From contig CM049313.1 of assembly GCA_026874595.1 (NCBI GenBank), positions 78,502,659 to 78,566,658 on the forward strand: a DNA stretch of 64,000 nucleotides. Reading direction: 5' to 3'. Positions 1 to 12,726 of the stretch are shown here, piece by piece. Within the stretch, counting starts at the first letter, position 1. Each line of letters starts with the position of its first letter. The notes under the pieces are model-generated. The model had not been told where the DNA came from. It was given only the letters and a program-made list of their open reading frames with translations, and ran no database searches. Position numbers and translations under genes: made by a program. Source of the stretch: Sipunculus nudus (Eukaryota; Annelida; Sipuncula; Golfingiida; Sipunculidae).

Positions 1-772
1 ACATGATGCATTGTCAATTGCAGCTTAAAGGGGCCTATTCCATTATCTGACATGTATTAACTAAATATCATCCCTTGAAACTTTTATAAAATTAAGCCAC
101 AAAACTTCGATCCCTTCACACACAGACAGTTCATATTGTTTATATCCATGTGTTTATAACATTTGGGTGACCTGCCATAATAATACAAACACATTCAACA
201 AGGACATCTGGCTTCAATTAAGATGAGAACAAGAGTTTTGAAAAAGGCATTTTTCAACAAGTGGCCTTTCAAATTCCAAACTATTTTAGATTACGTTATT
301 TATCTGTTTGTCAGTATTTGCACATGTCCTGTGTTTACTAACTTGTAGATCACAGAGGCATTATAAGAACATTTCTGTACAGGAAGGATCTACATTTCAT
401 TAAAATGTACACGGAGTAAACAAGAAATCACATTAATTATACAGAAAAGGTAGGTGACTGGCTGCCTTTAATTAAATTTTACCATAGTGTATGAATGATA
501 AGAGTCCATGTTCTTGTTGATGATTCGACTCATGGTACTTTGCCCTACTCCTCAACCACTTGTGATAAGCAGTTTGCCTAATAGTACAGTACTTGTGTGT
601 TTGACCAAAACAGGATTCCTGAGGTGGCCCCTTATTGCTTGGGTCTTAAACCTTGTACATGTAATGCATCATGACAAAATGGAACCAGTATATATGCAGT
701 ACCTATATGTGATCACTAGGCTATAGGAGTGTGGATATCTGACCAGTAACAATGTATGCCTCTTATTTACAG
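1..772 (+). other. End of upstream endophilin-A intron
   Basis: AT-rich sequence with no supported gene. It ends in a pyrimidine-rich stretch and AG at 771-772, the acceptor for the exon at 773. The 72-codon open frame at 508-726 has no protein-like character and is treated as chance. Confidence 0.8.
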
Positions 773-841
773 TATATGAGTGAGAAGATTGGTGGGGCCA
801 AAGGTACAGAGCTTGACGATGAATTCACGGAAATGGAAAGG
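773..841 (+). CDS. SH3GL/EndoA-like: Endophilin-A, internal coding exon (start of N-BAR domain)
   Basis: This 69-bp exon encodes 23 residues in phase 0, beginning YMSEKIGGAKGTELD and ending DEFTEMER. It lies between a good acceptor (cttatttacAG, 771-772) and a consensus donor (GTAAGT from 842). The pattern xMSEKxGGAxGTxLDxxFxEMER is characteristic of endophilin-A proteins; the leading Tyr-Met resembles the fly protein. By homology it covers roughly residues 16-38, the first long helix of the N-BAR domain directly after the N-terminal amphipathic helix H0. Endophilin-A binds and bends membranes during clathrin-mediated endocytosis and synaptic vesicle recycling, and recruits dynamin and synaptojanin through a C-terminal SH3 domain not present here. 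The exon with the initiator Met and H0 lies upstream of the window. The B-type paralogue is excluded because it lacks the GGAxGT and EMER motifs. Confidence 0.93.
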
Positions 842-3834
842 GTAAGTTAGACTTATTTTACAGTATCTTATACAGCTGTCTACTCTTTATGTTGTTATTT
901 GTCTGATCTTTTATTATTCCTGACCTCTTTGGGGGGAAGGGGGGGGGGGGGGGGGGGGCTATAGTTATCAGTTCCATCTGTTTGTCCATCCATATTAAAT
1001 TTTCATTCTATTTCTATCTCAAAAAATTTACTTGGATTTCCTTCTAATTATATGGCAGGTGTGTCTTATGGGTTTTATTAAGTGTGGTCAAACTTGAATA
1101 ATTTTTTCTAAGGGTTATTATGACCCACCTGTAATAAACAAGGCATACATGTGTGTCTTAAGAGTCCTCTCACTAAATTGGATTTATTGGCATTCTTTGT
1201 TAATTTCTTTAATAGTATGAATTCTTTTTTCAAATAATTTGTCAAATTTCTTGTGCAGTTATATCAGCCAAAGTACATATTTCTCACATTCCCATTTTTT
1301 GGGAATGTGGTCCTCTAGGAATTTTCTAGTTGAATCATCTGTCATATTTCTTTCAGTTGTTGGACAGTTTATTGGATTCAGATGATCATTCTTGTAGATT
1401 CCACTCATACCATGCAGAAAATGCAGTGAGAATTGTCTCTTTTTAATTACCAATTATACATATCATATCAAACCAAAGGTAATATATAAAAAGAAAAGTG
1501 TCTTTCTTTAGGACAGCTGATTAAATAAAGATGCACTTAAAAATTTTAATTTAAATTCTCAATTTGAAATATATGGTACCTCAATGTCTTCCTCTCTGCA
1601 AGGTCTTATTTACTACTTTAAAAAAAAAAACTTGAAAACTTGCAATCATTCATGCAAATAAGGAGACATGGACATATAACTGACTTCCAACAAATCGATG
1701 GTGCCAGTGTGTGGGTTTGTAGCACACTGCATGAGCCATTGGTTTTTGTGGTTATTATGGACCCTCTTCAACAGAGATGTAGGATAATGTAGGCAGTAAA
1801 AAACCTAGCCTTGATCGATCTGAGTGAGCTGTTTCAGCAAGCAGACTGCCCTGCTAAATTTGCCTGGAAAACTATGCATTGAATGACCTTTGTTCACTGT
1901 CAGTTAAACTTGGCATGGGGTCAATGGCATTCAGGGAAATTATTTCCTTTAGAAAAATATTCTTTCCATTACATTGAAGCCAAAGCAAGAGATGAAGAAT
2001 CATACTTCCTGATCAAAACATTTTATATTTAGTTCTCCAGTTTTAGTAAAATATGTGTATGTTGATGGGCTATTATTATCTTTCAACATGATTTGATATC
2101 AATCCAGAATACTCTTCTGTATGTACCTGATGTGTGGTTTAGGATAAGACAAAATAAATAAAAAATACTGTTGTCAGACTCTGATTGTTTGGACTCCACT
2201 ACATCACTGACTGTTGTTATCAAGTTGTTAAATACAGTCAGCATTGATGTCAGCAATATGTGGATGTAGACAGAACTTTTTCGTTCCTTGCTTTGATGAG
2301 TGTTGTTTGTCACAGACGGACATTCATAATTAGATGTGTAGGGTCATGTATCATACTGAACAGTTACATTAGTGTGTACCCTAGAGATCAGATTAGATCC
2401 CATTTTAAGCCCTCAGCTTATAAATATATAGGCTGATGAGCTATTGTCATTACCCATGCTGTCCATCCAGCATCCAGCTGGAGTCAGTTAACTTTTACCT
2501 TGTGAGCACTCAGCAGTCTATCTGAAAAAGACTTAGACATAGGTGTTTCATTTCTTCAGAGCAGATGCATATCAAGAGAATCTTTTTCCAGTCTGGAGAT
2601 GGGTGACCTTGACATACTTTTCAAGGTATTTATAGATAAAAAATTATAAACTTATTTCTCAGGAACCATTGGAGGTATAATTTGTTAAGAACCTAATAAC
2701 AACAGATCATGTAGTTAAGACGAGCATAAATTTTGTTATGGAGATAAAAAAAATCAGATTCAGATAGATCATGAATAGCCCAGAAAATTCCAGATTACCA
2801 GGACAGCGAGTGCTGTGTTTACACGCCAGGGTTCAACCAGTACAGATTACACTGAGCGCTGTGTATCTACATGCCATAGCAACGCCCTATGCCTGAGCTA
2901 CACAAATCAGAATATCAACGCCAAACCCTGCGCATAACAAATCAGATAAACGCAACACTATAAAACAGATACATGTAACACATTGTAAAACATGGTGGGA
3001 TTATTGGCCTTGATGATCTGTAGATTCTACACAAGGTTGTTGATGCCACCTACAATATACCCCACAATATGAGAAATTACCTTTAATTCAATGATTTTCT
3101 CTTAATTTTTAAAGCAAACCCCCCTTCCTGGAATGTTCAAAAGGAAAACGCCTTGAAAAAAAATGGCTTCACCTGCGGTCACTCTGTATCCTGAAAAATC
3201 TCATTATTTGGCCTCTTCTGTGTCGTGCTGGTCATATTATTAATTTCCAAACCTAAAACCTGCAACACTACTAAAACAGCCATGTATCAGCAGGGTGGAT
3301 GATATTCAACAATCTAGTTTGAAACATGTAACAGTTGATACAGTGGAATCAATGACCAGGTCAGTATTAAGGATACATACCATACCCACTTACTTGGCAA
3401 GCCTTGAGTCTTTCCCAAGGGGGCAGTGCCTCACCAGCCCCCACCTTTAAGCAGTAGGGATTCATGTTTTATCAGCCCTGTCATGCTTGGATGATCGTAA
3501 ATCAGATTCAGTGAGAAAGCATTGACCTTTTGGGGCCTGGAGACATCATGTAATGTCTCTTCTGTAGAGGATAGAGTTTGCTATTAGTTGGGTGATATAT
3601 ATCTAGGGCTTTTCTTTAGCATAATCTTGTAAAGTGAGACAATGTAAATGATCAGACTGTTTTTTTTTAACATCAAAGGCCCCTTATGTTATAATTGCTT
3701 TTTATAAGGAAATTGGAAGGCCTTCATACTCTGCAGTGTCTTAAGAAATATCATTCATTCAATACCGGGCACTAAATTTATTCTAACCAATGATACCTTT
3801 CACCTCCTTAATACCTAAGTCAGCTTCTGATCTG
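842..3834. other. Intronic sequence, no gene seen
   Basis: About 3 kb of AT-rich intron after the donor site. It holds a 20-base G run (939-958), an A-run near 1620 and short unrelated open frames. Nothing protein-like or RNA-like was recognised. Confidence 0.7.
939..958 (+). repeat. Poly-G run (20 G)
   Basis: An uninterrupted run of 20 G, preceded by six G and two A. It could form a G-quadruplex or, in the transcript, a structured G tract about 100 nt after the 5' splice site. Exact length is unreliable in such runs. Confidence 0.85.
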
Positions 3835-5615
3835 GTTTAGACTCAAGTCACTCTTGCCTGGTGAGGATCAAAGTCACACTTTAGTTATTCAAGATCTGAG
3901 TCACACTCTGGCCTGGTCAAGATCCAGGTCACTATCTGGCCTTGTCAAGATCTAAGTCACACTTTGGCCAGAAAGAGATCCAAGTCACTCTGGCGTGGTC
4001 AAGGTCCAAGTCACACATTGGCCTGGTCAAGATCCAAGTCACAATTTGGCCAGATCAAGATCTAAGTCACACTCTTACCAAGATCCAAGTCACACTCAGT
4101 AACACTCTGCAATGGTCAAAGTCACACATTTGCCTTGTCAATATCCAAATCACACTCTTGCCTGGCTAAGATCAAGTCACACACTGGCCTAGTCATCAAT
4201 CAAGTGATACTCTGGCCTGGTCAATATCCAGATGACACTCTGCCCAGGTCTTGATCCAATTCACACTTTTGCCTGGTCATGATCCAAGTCACGCACCGGT
4301 CTGGTCAAATGTGATCAAAGTCATACTCTGGCCTGGTCATCATCTGAGTCACACTCTAGCCTGGTCAGTAATCAGGTGACACTCTGGCCAGGTCTGGATC
4401 CAATTCACACTTTTTCCTGGTCATGATCCAAGTCTCACTCTGGCCTGGTCATGATAGATCACATTCTGGCAGGTCATGAACCAAGTTGCACTCTGGCGTG
4501 GTCATGATCGAAGTCACACTTAGGCCTTGTCATCATCCAGATCACACTCTGGCCTGGTCAACATCCAAGTCACACTCTGCCCAGGTCTTGATCCAATTCA
4601 CACTTTTGCCTGGTCATGATCCAAGTCACACTCTGGCCTGGTCATCATCCAAGTCGCACTCTGGCCTGATCACCAAGTCACACTCTGGCGTGGTCATGAT
4701 CCAAATCACACTCTGGTGTGGTCATTATCCAAGTCACACTCTGGCCAGGTCTTGATCCAATTCACACTTTTGCCTGGTCATGATCCAGATCACACTCTGG
4801 CCTGGTCAACATCCAGGTGACACTCTGGCCTGATCATGATCCAAGTCGCACTTTGGCCTGGTCATGATCCATGTCACACTTTTTCCTGGTCATGATCCAA
4901 GTCACACTCTGGCCTGGTCATGATAGATCACATTCTGGCAGGTCATGAACCAAGTTGTACTCTGGCATGTTCATGATCGAAGTCACACTTAGGCCTGGTC
5001 ATCGTCCAGATCACACTCTGGCCTGGTCAACATCCAAGTCACACTCTGCCCAGGTCTTGATCCAATTCACACTTTTGCCTGGTCATAATCAAAGTCACAC
5101 TCTGGCCTGGTCATCATCCAAGTCACACTCTGGCCTGATCACCCAGTCACACTCTGGTGTGGTCAACATCCAAGTCACACTCTGCCCAGGTCTTGATCCA
5201 ATTCACACTTTTGCCTGGTCATGATCGAAGTCATACACAGGCCTGGTCATCATCCAAGTCACACTCTGGTCTGGTCATGATTGAAATCACACTGTGGCCT
5301 GGTTATGATCGAAGTCACACTCTGGCCTAGTCATCATCCAAGTCATGCTCTGGCCTGGTCAATAATCAGGTGACACTCTGGCCAGGTCTTGATCCAATTC
5401 ACATGTTTGCCTGGTCATGATCAAAGTCACACTCTGACCTGGTCATCTCCCAAGTCACACTCTGGCCTGATCATATAGTCACACTCTTGCCTGGTCAATA
5501 ATCAGGTGACACTCTGGCCAGGTCTTGATCCAATTCACACTTTTTCCTGGTCATGATCCAAGTCACACTCTGGCCTGGTCAATATCCAGGTGACACTCTG
5601 GCCATGTCTTGGTCA
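3835..5615. repeat. 28-bp minisatellite with higher-order structure
   Basis: About sixty degenerate copies of a unit near 28 bp, built from AAGTCACACTCTGGCC followed by TGGTCATGATCC. Variants differ mainly in the second half (ATGATCC, AACATCC, TCATCC, CTTGATCC). A long block beginning with the variant ATGATAGATC occurs at 4451 and again at 4920, a 469-bp higher-order period. The open frames inside it (for example 4486-4755 and 4955-5224) are by-products of the repeat. Confidence 0.95.
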
Positions 5616-6290
5616 AATAAATACAATTAAAACTCAACTAAATGAACCTCTCCTTTGTAATGAAGATATATATATATATATATACAGCTATTTAACCCCT
5701 TAGAATAATTCTTATAAGCAATTATGCGCCAAATGAAACAAGAAAATTATATTGTGCATTCCTGACTTAAACCTATATGTTTTCATGGCTGTCTTGTAAT
5801 TGACAAAAAGGGTTAATATGCTTTTGACCACATTAGGTGATGTTTTTGGATGATCAGATTAATGGATACATATATCTCTGTGTACAGCATCAAGACTGAC
5901 ATACAGTACAACAATAATGAATATAGACACCATCAAAAGCACCACACCTTGACAAAGCCCAGGCCAATCAAAATTAATGCTGAAAGTTGAATGTGCAATT
6001 AAAAGGAAGAGATACGGTAAAGAAAATGGATAATCGTTTGAAGTTTGTATGAAAGATATTAATAGAAGCCCATGGCCAGCAGTAGCACAGACACTAAATG
6101 ATACCAGTAAGCAGCTGCAGGGATGTGATAAGAAACTAATAAGGAATGTGGTTTTTGTGAAACCGCAGTTTCTTGATCTGTACAGGAAGTAGGCCATCTT
6201 AGGAAGTTGGCAGCCAGGGTTCCTTAAACTAGATCAGGTTATACACAATGAACATGAACTGAGAGAGTGTCAGTTACAGATGTCACAACA
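5616..6290. other. Intronic sequence, (TA)n tract, no gene seen
   Basis: Contains a short (TA)n microsatellite around 5663-5684. A 112-codon minus-strand open frame (5859-6197) has no recognisable domain and no supporting splice or codon signal. Confidence 0.6.
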
Positions 6291-7180
6291 GATGTCTCAT
6301 TTTCAAACTCAGCTGACTTTCAGTCATGCACATTTAGCTGACTTGCCAGAATGGGGAGTGCATAAATGAATTTTGGGTTACAAGGTCAAAGGTCAAGGTC
6401 ACAGGGGCCATTTGTTCACAAATTAGTGTCCAGATGATAACTCCAGTTTGGTTTGACATATTGGTGTCAAACTTAACTTAAATATGGCTCACCACTCAAG
6501 TAAGAATTCTGTAGATTTTGGAATCTCTATCAGATTTTGCTTATTTTTTGGCTAACTGCATTTTCTTAGATTTTATAGGGAAAAAGCTGAAAAAGCTTTA
6601 AAAATCTTCTTCTCCGAAACTGTCCAGCCAAATTTGCCCATATTTCACAGAAATGATCCCTGGAACAATCTCTCTAAGGTTTGTTGGAATGGTTCCAGTT
6701 CGGAGATTTTTGGCCGAATTACAGGAGGTTGAACTTAGTCATCTGTCCAAAAAAGAACCCTATAATTTCAAGCACAGAAACAGCTAGAGCTATCATCACC
6801 AAATTTTATGCCAATATTTGTCACATATGTCATATCTGAAATTGAGGTATTGGTGGCGCCACCTACATTGATCTGTTTTTTACAAGCAAAAATGTAATTT
6901 TAGACTCTTCTAGCTTATACACTGTTTTATGATAAACTATAAAGCTGATTGGTTTAAACTTTACAAGAATTATTCTGTGGTAGGGTTCTGCCAGTTTTAC
7001 AAGAGTAGATTGGGTAAATGCAGCTTTAAAAAAGTAGTGTAGCCAATTGAAAAAAGGCTTTCTGTGTTTGAAAACAGATTTGACAACATGCTGAGTTACA
7101 GCAGCATGTTCAAGAGGTCACTCAGTACAACCAGGTGGGGTCCAGATATCACCATGGCAACTGACATGGCTCTGTCTGGT
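6291..7180 (+). repeat. Degenerate mosaic of element-derived fragments
   Basis: Carries pieces of the repeat families seen elsewhere in the window: an AGGTCAAAGGTCAAGGTCA block near 6382-6400, a stretch near 6430 related to family A internal units, the palindrome GGTGGCGCCACC at 6852-6863, and a stretch at 6535-6610 related to repeat family D. No complete ends were found. Confidence 0.6.
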
Positions 7181-7276
7181 GTTTAGACAATACGTCTAGA
7201 CATTTAGACACATCTTATAGATGCAAAATGCCCAGATAAGAACTATTGGAACTATATCTTTTAACTGTTTGAAAAT

Positions 7277-7729
7277 ACTTGGTTTGCATTTTTAGCAAAT
7301 CTGTGAGCTTATGCAATGGTGTGGCGTCATCTGTCTTCTGTAGTCTGTCATGTGTAATAGCTATCTCAAAAAGGGCAAGATTTTGCTTATTTCTTGGCTA
7401 ACTGCATTTTCTCAGATTTTATATGGAAGAAGCTAAAAAACAGTAAAAAATGTTCTTCTGCGAAACCATGCTGCCAAATTGTCTGTTCATCTGTCCCAAT
7501 AATCCTCCCTGGCAAAAACAACATATCTGAAATATCCTGACTAATACATCCTAGTTTTAAAATGTCCAAGTCCGAAACTTGCAGGTCCAAAACGTCCAAT
7601 TTGCTGAAATCATAATGACTAAGGAAGATATGTAGGACATAGGAGGATCAATATTAATTTATAAATAAACCTCCATTCATACTCCCAAACTTTGCACAGG
7701 TTTGCACTAGGCCTGTAGGCCTTTGCTTG
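7277..7729 (+). repeat. Repeat family D, copy 1
   Basis: Begins ACTTGGTTTGCATTTTTAGC and ends with the perfect palindrome-like hairpin AGGCCTGTAGGCCT (7709-7722). A second copy in the same orientation is at about 50273-50785. The open frame 7387-7599 on the minus strand is within the repeat. The 3' hairpin recalls families A-C, but no subterminal inverted repeat was identified, so class is unassigned. Confidence 0.75.
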
Positions 7730-8247
7730 TAAAAAGGATTTTTACAATAATCAGAATGCTGCAAGTTCAAGGATAATAGGTTCTCAGATTTGTTTTTGGT
7801 CACAAGGTCATTGGTTAAGGTCACAGGACTTTCATTCTGAAAAATGTCTGTAAAAATATCCTTATAGACAAATTCAGCTGAGTGTTGAGACCCCTGTGTC
7901 CCAAGTTTAATATTCATTAATTGTAAATAAACTTTTTATTTTCCTGGAAGCACTGTTGTATTGGTATTATAAAAAATGGATCTAATTGAACAAATGTGTA
8001 AACTGCTGAACTGTAAAAAAAGCCAACCTATGATCATGGTAATAGTATAGATCATATGTTCACAATCTACTCACATGCTTCAGTTTTAACATAAGGACAC
8101 ACTCAGATCCAGAATATAATTTGCAACAATTTCTTAATCATCAATACAAACCAATCATATCAACCAGCCATAGCCAATATTACCTTTTCCTCTCTGACTT
8201 TATCTCCATTTGATATTATTTTAGATTTTTACCTTCAAGGTCAACTT
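7730..8247. other. Intronic sequence, no gene seen
   Basis: AT-rich, probably the degenerate body of the family C element whose 3' end is at 8278. The 87-codon minus-strand open frame at 7654-7917 overlaps repeat sequence and is not supported. Confidence 0.5.
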
Positions 8248-8278
8248 CAGCTGAGCACAGTGACCCATGGGTCCCTTG
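8248..8278 (+). mobile_element. Family C element, isolated 3' terminus
   Basis: Contains CAGCTGAGC (subterminal repeat), the 12-bp palindrome GACCCATGGGTC (8262-8273) and the terminal CTTG (8275-8278) followed by TTTT. This is the same 3' end as at 39998 and 43949. The matching 5' end was not identified. Confidence 0.65.
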
Positions 8279-8369
8279 TTTTAATGCTAGCTTAATAAGT
8301 ATGTTCATCTGCAGAATTCAGTTGAGAACTGTGTGACTGGGCAGTTACACATGCATCATCTCATTTTGT

Positions 8370-8620
8370 TGCTGGATATTAACCAGGCCTGTTAACTACT
8401 GCACCTGTGGGTGTGTAACCCCCCCCCCCCCTCCCAAAGTGCACTCATTTGTGAGTGCAACATGACCCATGGCCTCTCCATCTCTCCATTCAGCCTGCAG
8501 GGCGTTTACTCTGGGAGGGGGCCTATCATGAATGATCTCTCATCTTGGCTGTGACTGGCACTCACAACCTCCCTGCTTTGAATCCTGTCTGTGCTCTATC
8601 TATAGACCACAGGAGTCAGT
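8370..8620 (-). mobile_element. tRNA-derived SINE, copy 1 (minus strand)
   Basis: Read on the minus strand, the head near 8620-8550 resembles a tRNA (TGTGGTCTATAGATAGAGCACAG box A region). The body contains TGCACTCATTTGTGAGTGCA in both this copy and the copy at 53700-53972. A 13-base C run (8419-8431 on the + strand) lies in the body. Box B is degenerate, so it is probably inactive. Confidence 0.6.
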
Positions 8621-8649
8621 ACCAAAATTAGATCATCATGACACATTAT

Positions 8650-9624
8650 GTCCTGCCATGTCCAAGGTTTTCCTGGAAATTTGATCCAACTATGTACTGA
8701 GCTACTGCTGGGACACTGGCTTGTTATAGGATTTCTCATTGTACCTATAAATTCTCATTTATGCTCAATGTGTCAGCAGCTCATCATGGGTTTCTTAGAA
8801 GCCACTTTCCTGTTATATATCACCAGGCTGTGGCACTTGCTGGAATAGTCAAAATGCTTGCTGTAGCTTACAGGGCTGTATTTTACAACCTGGAAACTCC
8901 CTGTGCTCCCCAGCACATGTTGCTATGTTAAAAATAATCAACTCATACCCTGCTGATAAAAAGATCAGCCTATTATCAGCAGCCCAGTGGCCAGCTGATG
9001 GGGGGTCAGGAAGGTTCATCCTTGTCAGTACATCACTACAAGGACCCAAACATGTTCCTGATCCTGTGATGCATACCCAATTCTCTTTTTATCTGAGGAC
9101 TCTCAGCCCTGTTTATTTGTGGCTAGGATGTTTCTGGCATTTTGCAGCACTTTGCGTGGTTGCTTAGATATATTTTAGACACCTAGGTGTGGCCTATTTG
9201 GCATGGGTCCATTGATTCGGTTGTGCTGGTTAAGCTGGCTGTCAGCCCATTGCCCTCTGGGTTAAACAGTGCGGAGGCTTATGATATATTACTACATATA
9301 AACCTCATCTTTAAATGTCATCTGTATATCATATCAGTCAGCATACAAGGGAAATAAAAACATGGTCAAAGCAAAGCTTTGTTATTCTAGAGTATTCTTT
9401 TTAGAGTTTTCTATATAAGTTTAAATAATTATATGATAATATCAATTTATTCACAGAAATTACAGTTAGAAGGCAGGATATGAAGATCCCAAATATACAT
9501 ATGACAGTAGTTATGTTCACAATGTCAGGACTGAAGTACTAAACCCATCATTTATCATTCTGTCCCCTCCCAGCTTGACCCTGAAGGCTAAGAACAAGGA
9601 ACCACCTATTTTGCATGCTTTTTT
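8650..9624. other. Intronic sequence, no gene seen
   Basis: Several overlapping open frames of 66-80 codons on both strands (8648-9167) have no recognisable motif; opposite-strand frames overlap completely, which argues against coding. No RNA gene seen. Confidence 0.55.
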
Positions 9625-12600
9625 AGTTCAGCTGACTATAAATCTGCTGAGCTATAGTTGTGGTCCTTTGTCTGTCGTCCGTCTGGCTGTCCATTAACAG
9701 GGCACATTTTGAAACCATTGGACCTACGAATCCAAAATTTTGCATACAATTAGATGTCCCTTAAAATCTCCTACCATACTGAAAATTGGGTCAATAAGAC
9801 TTCGTTCCTTCGAGATATTAAGGAAAAACCTCCGTTTTCCATTTAAAACCAATTGTTACAATTCAAGACTGCTTAATAGCAAAACCACTGATCTGAATTT
9901 GATCATAGTAAATATTCATATTCTTCCATAAGTTTCCTGTTTACATACCAAAAATTAGGTCAGTATTGCATAATTTGTTAAAGTGATGGGCCCAAACAAA
10001 ATGCACCTTGTAAAAAATTAGGAAATATATTTACTCACTTAACATAAGAATAGCTGATGCTAGAGACTTTTTTTTCAGGGATATAACTTAATTGTATCCC
10101 CAGACAAAGTCGGGGGATACTATGTTTTCATACCGGTCCCACCGCCGCCGCATATAAATCTTGTTGCCGCGATAACCCAAAAAATATTTCACGGAACTTT
10201 ACCAAACTTGGTATATGTATAGATATGGGTAAGAGGACGACGCCTATTTAAAATGAGGTCATAACCTTTACAAGGAGAGTGTCCTTGACCTTGAATAGGT
10301 CCAATTTTGGGGGGAAAATCACACACATTCTTTAATATCTCAAGAAATCTTGCATGGATTTATCCCAAAATCAAGTTGATGGAAGATCATGAATAGGGTT
10401 GTCAAGTTCCAGAAACTGGTGGCGCCACCTATTATTCTTTACTTGTTTTAGTGCCTTTTAATACCCCCAAAATTGCCACCTTTCAGTACTGTGAGCATTA
10501 TAAGTAAAAAACTAATGGACAGATTTCTTTTATATTATGCATATACATAGGTATGGGTTATGGGATGATGTTTATTTAAATTGGGGTCATGACCTTTCCT
10601 ATGATAGTGGCCTTGACCTTGAATATTGCCATATATGGTGAAAATCACACACCTCTTATGATATCTCCAGTGTTGATAGCCATATGGATTTCAAACATGA
10701 CTTATGTATGGCCCACCACTAAAGTAAGAACCCTATAGGTTCTAGGGTCATGAGGTCAAAGGTCAAGGTCACTGGACTGGCATTTTAAAAGATACTGTGG
10801 ATGCATTTTAAGCCAAACTTTCATCCCAGGTCTTTCCATCTTTAAATATATAGCTCACTTGCCAATAGTGGATGTTCCATATAAATTTTGGGGTCACAAG
10901 GTCAAAGGTCAAGGCCACAGGAGCTATCTGTCCAAAAATTAGTTTCTGGATGATAATTCCTGCTTTTATTGATGTATTGATTTCAAATTTGACTTATATA
11001 TGTCTCATTGAAAAAGCAAAACTCCAATTGATTTTGGGGTCATGAGGTCAAAGGTCAAGGTCACAGGACACATCTTTAAAAAGATTGTGGATGCATTTTC
11101 AGCCAAACATTTCATCTCAGACCTTTCATCTTGCACATATAAGTCATCTGCCAATAGAGGAAGACCCCTATCAGTTTTGAGGTCACAAGGTCAAAGGTGA
11201 AGGTCACAGGAGCCATCTGTCCAAAAATTAGTTCCTGGATGATAATTCCTGCTTTTATTGATGTATGGATTTCAAACTTGACTTGTATATATCCCATTGG
11301 AAAAGCAAGACCCAAATTGATTTTGGGGTCCAAAGGTCAAGGTCACAGGACACATTTTTAAAAAGATGTGGATGCATTTTAAGCCAAACTTTCATCCCAG
11401 GTCTTCCATCTTGAATATATAGCTCACTTGCCAATAGTGGATAATCCATATAAATTTTGGAGTCACAAGGTAAAAGTCAAGGTCACAGGAGCTATCTGTC
11501 CAAAAATTAGTTTCTGAATGATAATTCCTTCTTTTATTGATGTTTGGATTTTAAACTTGACTTGTATTTGACCCATTAAAAAAGCAAGACCCAAATTGAT
11601 TTTGGGGTCATGAGGTCAAAGGTCAAGGTCACAGGAAACCTCTTTAAAAAGATCAAGGTCACAGGATCAACATCTTCAACAAGATTGTGGATTGTTCGAT
11701 GGAAGAAACAATAAATATGCCAAGTGTCAGTATATGCTGCTAAAAATGGGGGTCTGTTCTTAAAGGGGGGGCCTACTATGTCTGGGGATACTCTGGCACC
11801 TGCGGTGCCAAGAAATGTCTAGTTTAATCAAGATTCAATTGTATACCAAATATATCTGAATTTTGCAAATGATTAAAGTTATTAGCATCAATATAAAATC
11901 AGTACCTTAAATTTTGCCCAACTTTGGCCACGGCACGTTTTTTTCCTGTAAGTACTGTGGATTTTATTTTCACACCATGTACACATAAGGATTTAATCTG
12001 TTAAAATCTGAAATTTGAAAATAAAAGCTGCAACATTAGGCTAGTTATTGGATTTTTTTTAAGGCTCTTAATGTATTCCCTTTATATTGTCAAGCAGTCC
12101 ACTTTGGTCACTGTAGGTCATTCAGTGCAGCTCTGTGCTCCCCAGGCTGTTATGTAATCCCCATGTACATGCCAGAAATTAGGTATGTATTATTTAATTT
12201 AAAAAAAGTTATGGGCTCAAACATAATGCATTTTGAATAAAATCAGGAAAGATATTTGATCACTTAAAACAAAACATGTTAAAGCTAAGGGCTTTTTATT
12301 TCAGTAATATAACTTTAATTAATCGAAAATTAAATTGTATACCCAAAATTAGATCAAAATCTTTTAATTTTTTTTTTTAATATTAGCAAAAATAAAAAAT
12401 TGGTACCATAAATTTTGCCCAACTTTGGCCACGGCATGTTTTTTCCTGTAAGTACTGTGGATTTAATTTTCACAGCATGTACACATAAGGATTTAATCTG
12501 AAATTTGAAAAATAAAAGCTGCAAAATTAGGCTAGTTTTTTATTTATTTTGCAGGCTGTGGTTGTATTCCCTTACATTGTCAAGCAGTCCACTTTGGTCA

Positions 12601-12709
12601 CTGTAGGTCATTCAGTGAAGCTCTATGCTCCTCAGGCTGTTTGCATAATGTTATGTAATCCAATCACTAATGCAAGCCCTCTCTCAACTGGGTTGGGCTT
12701 GTTCAGGCT
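9625..12709 (+). mobile_element. Family C (HINE-like) element, interrupted; right end unclear
   Basis: Starts after TT with AGTTCAGCTGACTATAA, the family C 5' end with one change. The body carries the family's two internal units (about 9700-10090 and 12170-12660), recognised by shared phrases such as GCCCAACTTTGGCCACGGCA and ATTGTCAAGCAGTCCACTTT, also seen at 37.5-38.7 and 58.5-60.0 kb. A family A element is inserted at 10094-11822. No family C 3' terminus follows; after the second unit the sequence runs into a G tract and the 32-bp minisatellite, so the element is truncated or its end has decayed. Confidence 0.6.
10094..11822 (+). mobile_element. Family A Helentron-like element (HINE), copy 1
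   Basis: Flanked by TT on both sides. The 5' end GTATCCCCAGACA (10094-10106) pairs locally with GGGGATAC (10113-10120) as a 5' hairpin and is present as a perfect 13-bp inverted copy at 11779-11791. Just inside the 3' end is a hairpin with a 7-bp stem, TGGCACC-tgc-GGTGCCA (11794-11810), followed by AGAAATGTCTAG and TT. The centre is a tandem array of about 145-bp half-units (about 290 bp per full unit) with AGGTCAAAGGTCAAGGTCA-type blocks. No Rep/helicase or transposase ORF is present, so it is non-autonomous. Architecture and TT target match Helentron-associated elements; the family identity is inference. Confidence 0.7.
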
Positions 12710-12726
12710 GGGGGGGGGGGGGGGGG
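12710..12726 (+). repeat. Poly-G run (17 G)
   Basis: Uninterrupted 17-base G run directly before the 32-bp minisatellite. Potential G-quadruplex; length uncertain. Confidence 0.85.

Noticed and set aside
3942..5224. Repetitive proteins rich in SKSH and TLAW
   Set aside because: Translation of the 28-bp minisatellite; frame shifts at each unit and no start or splice context.
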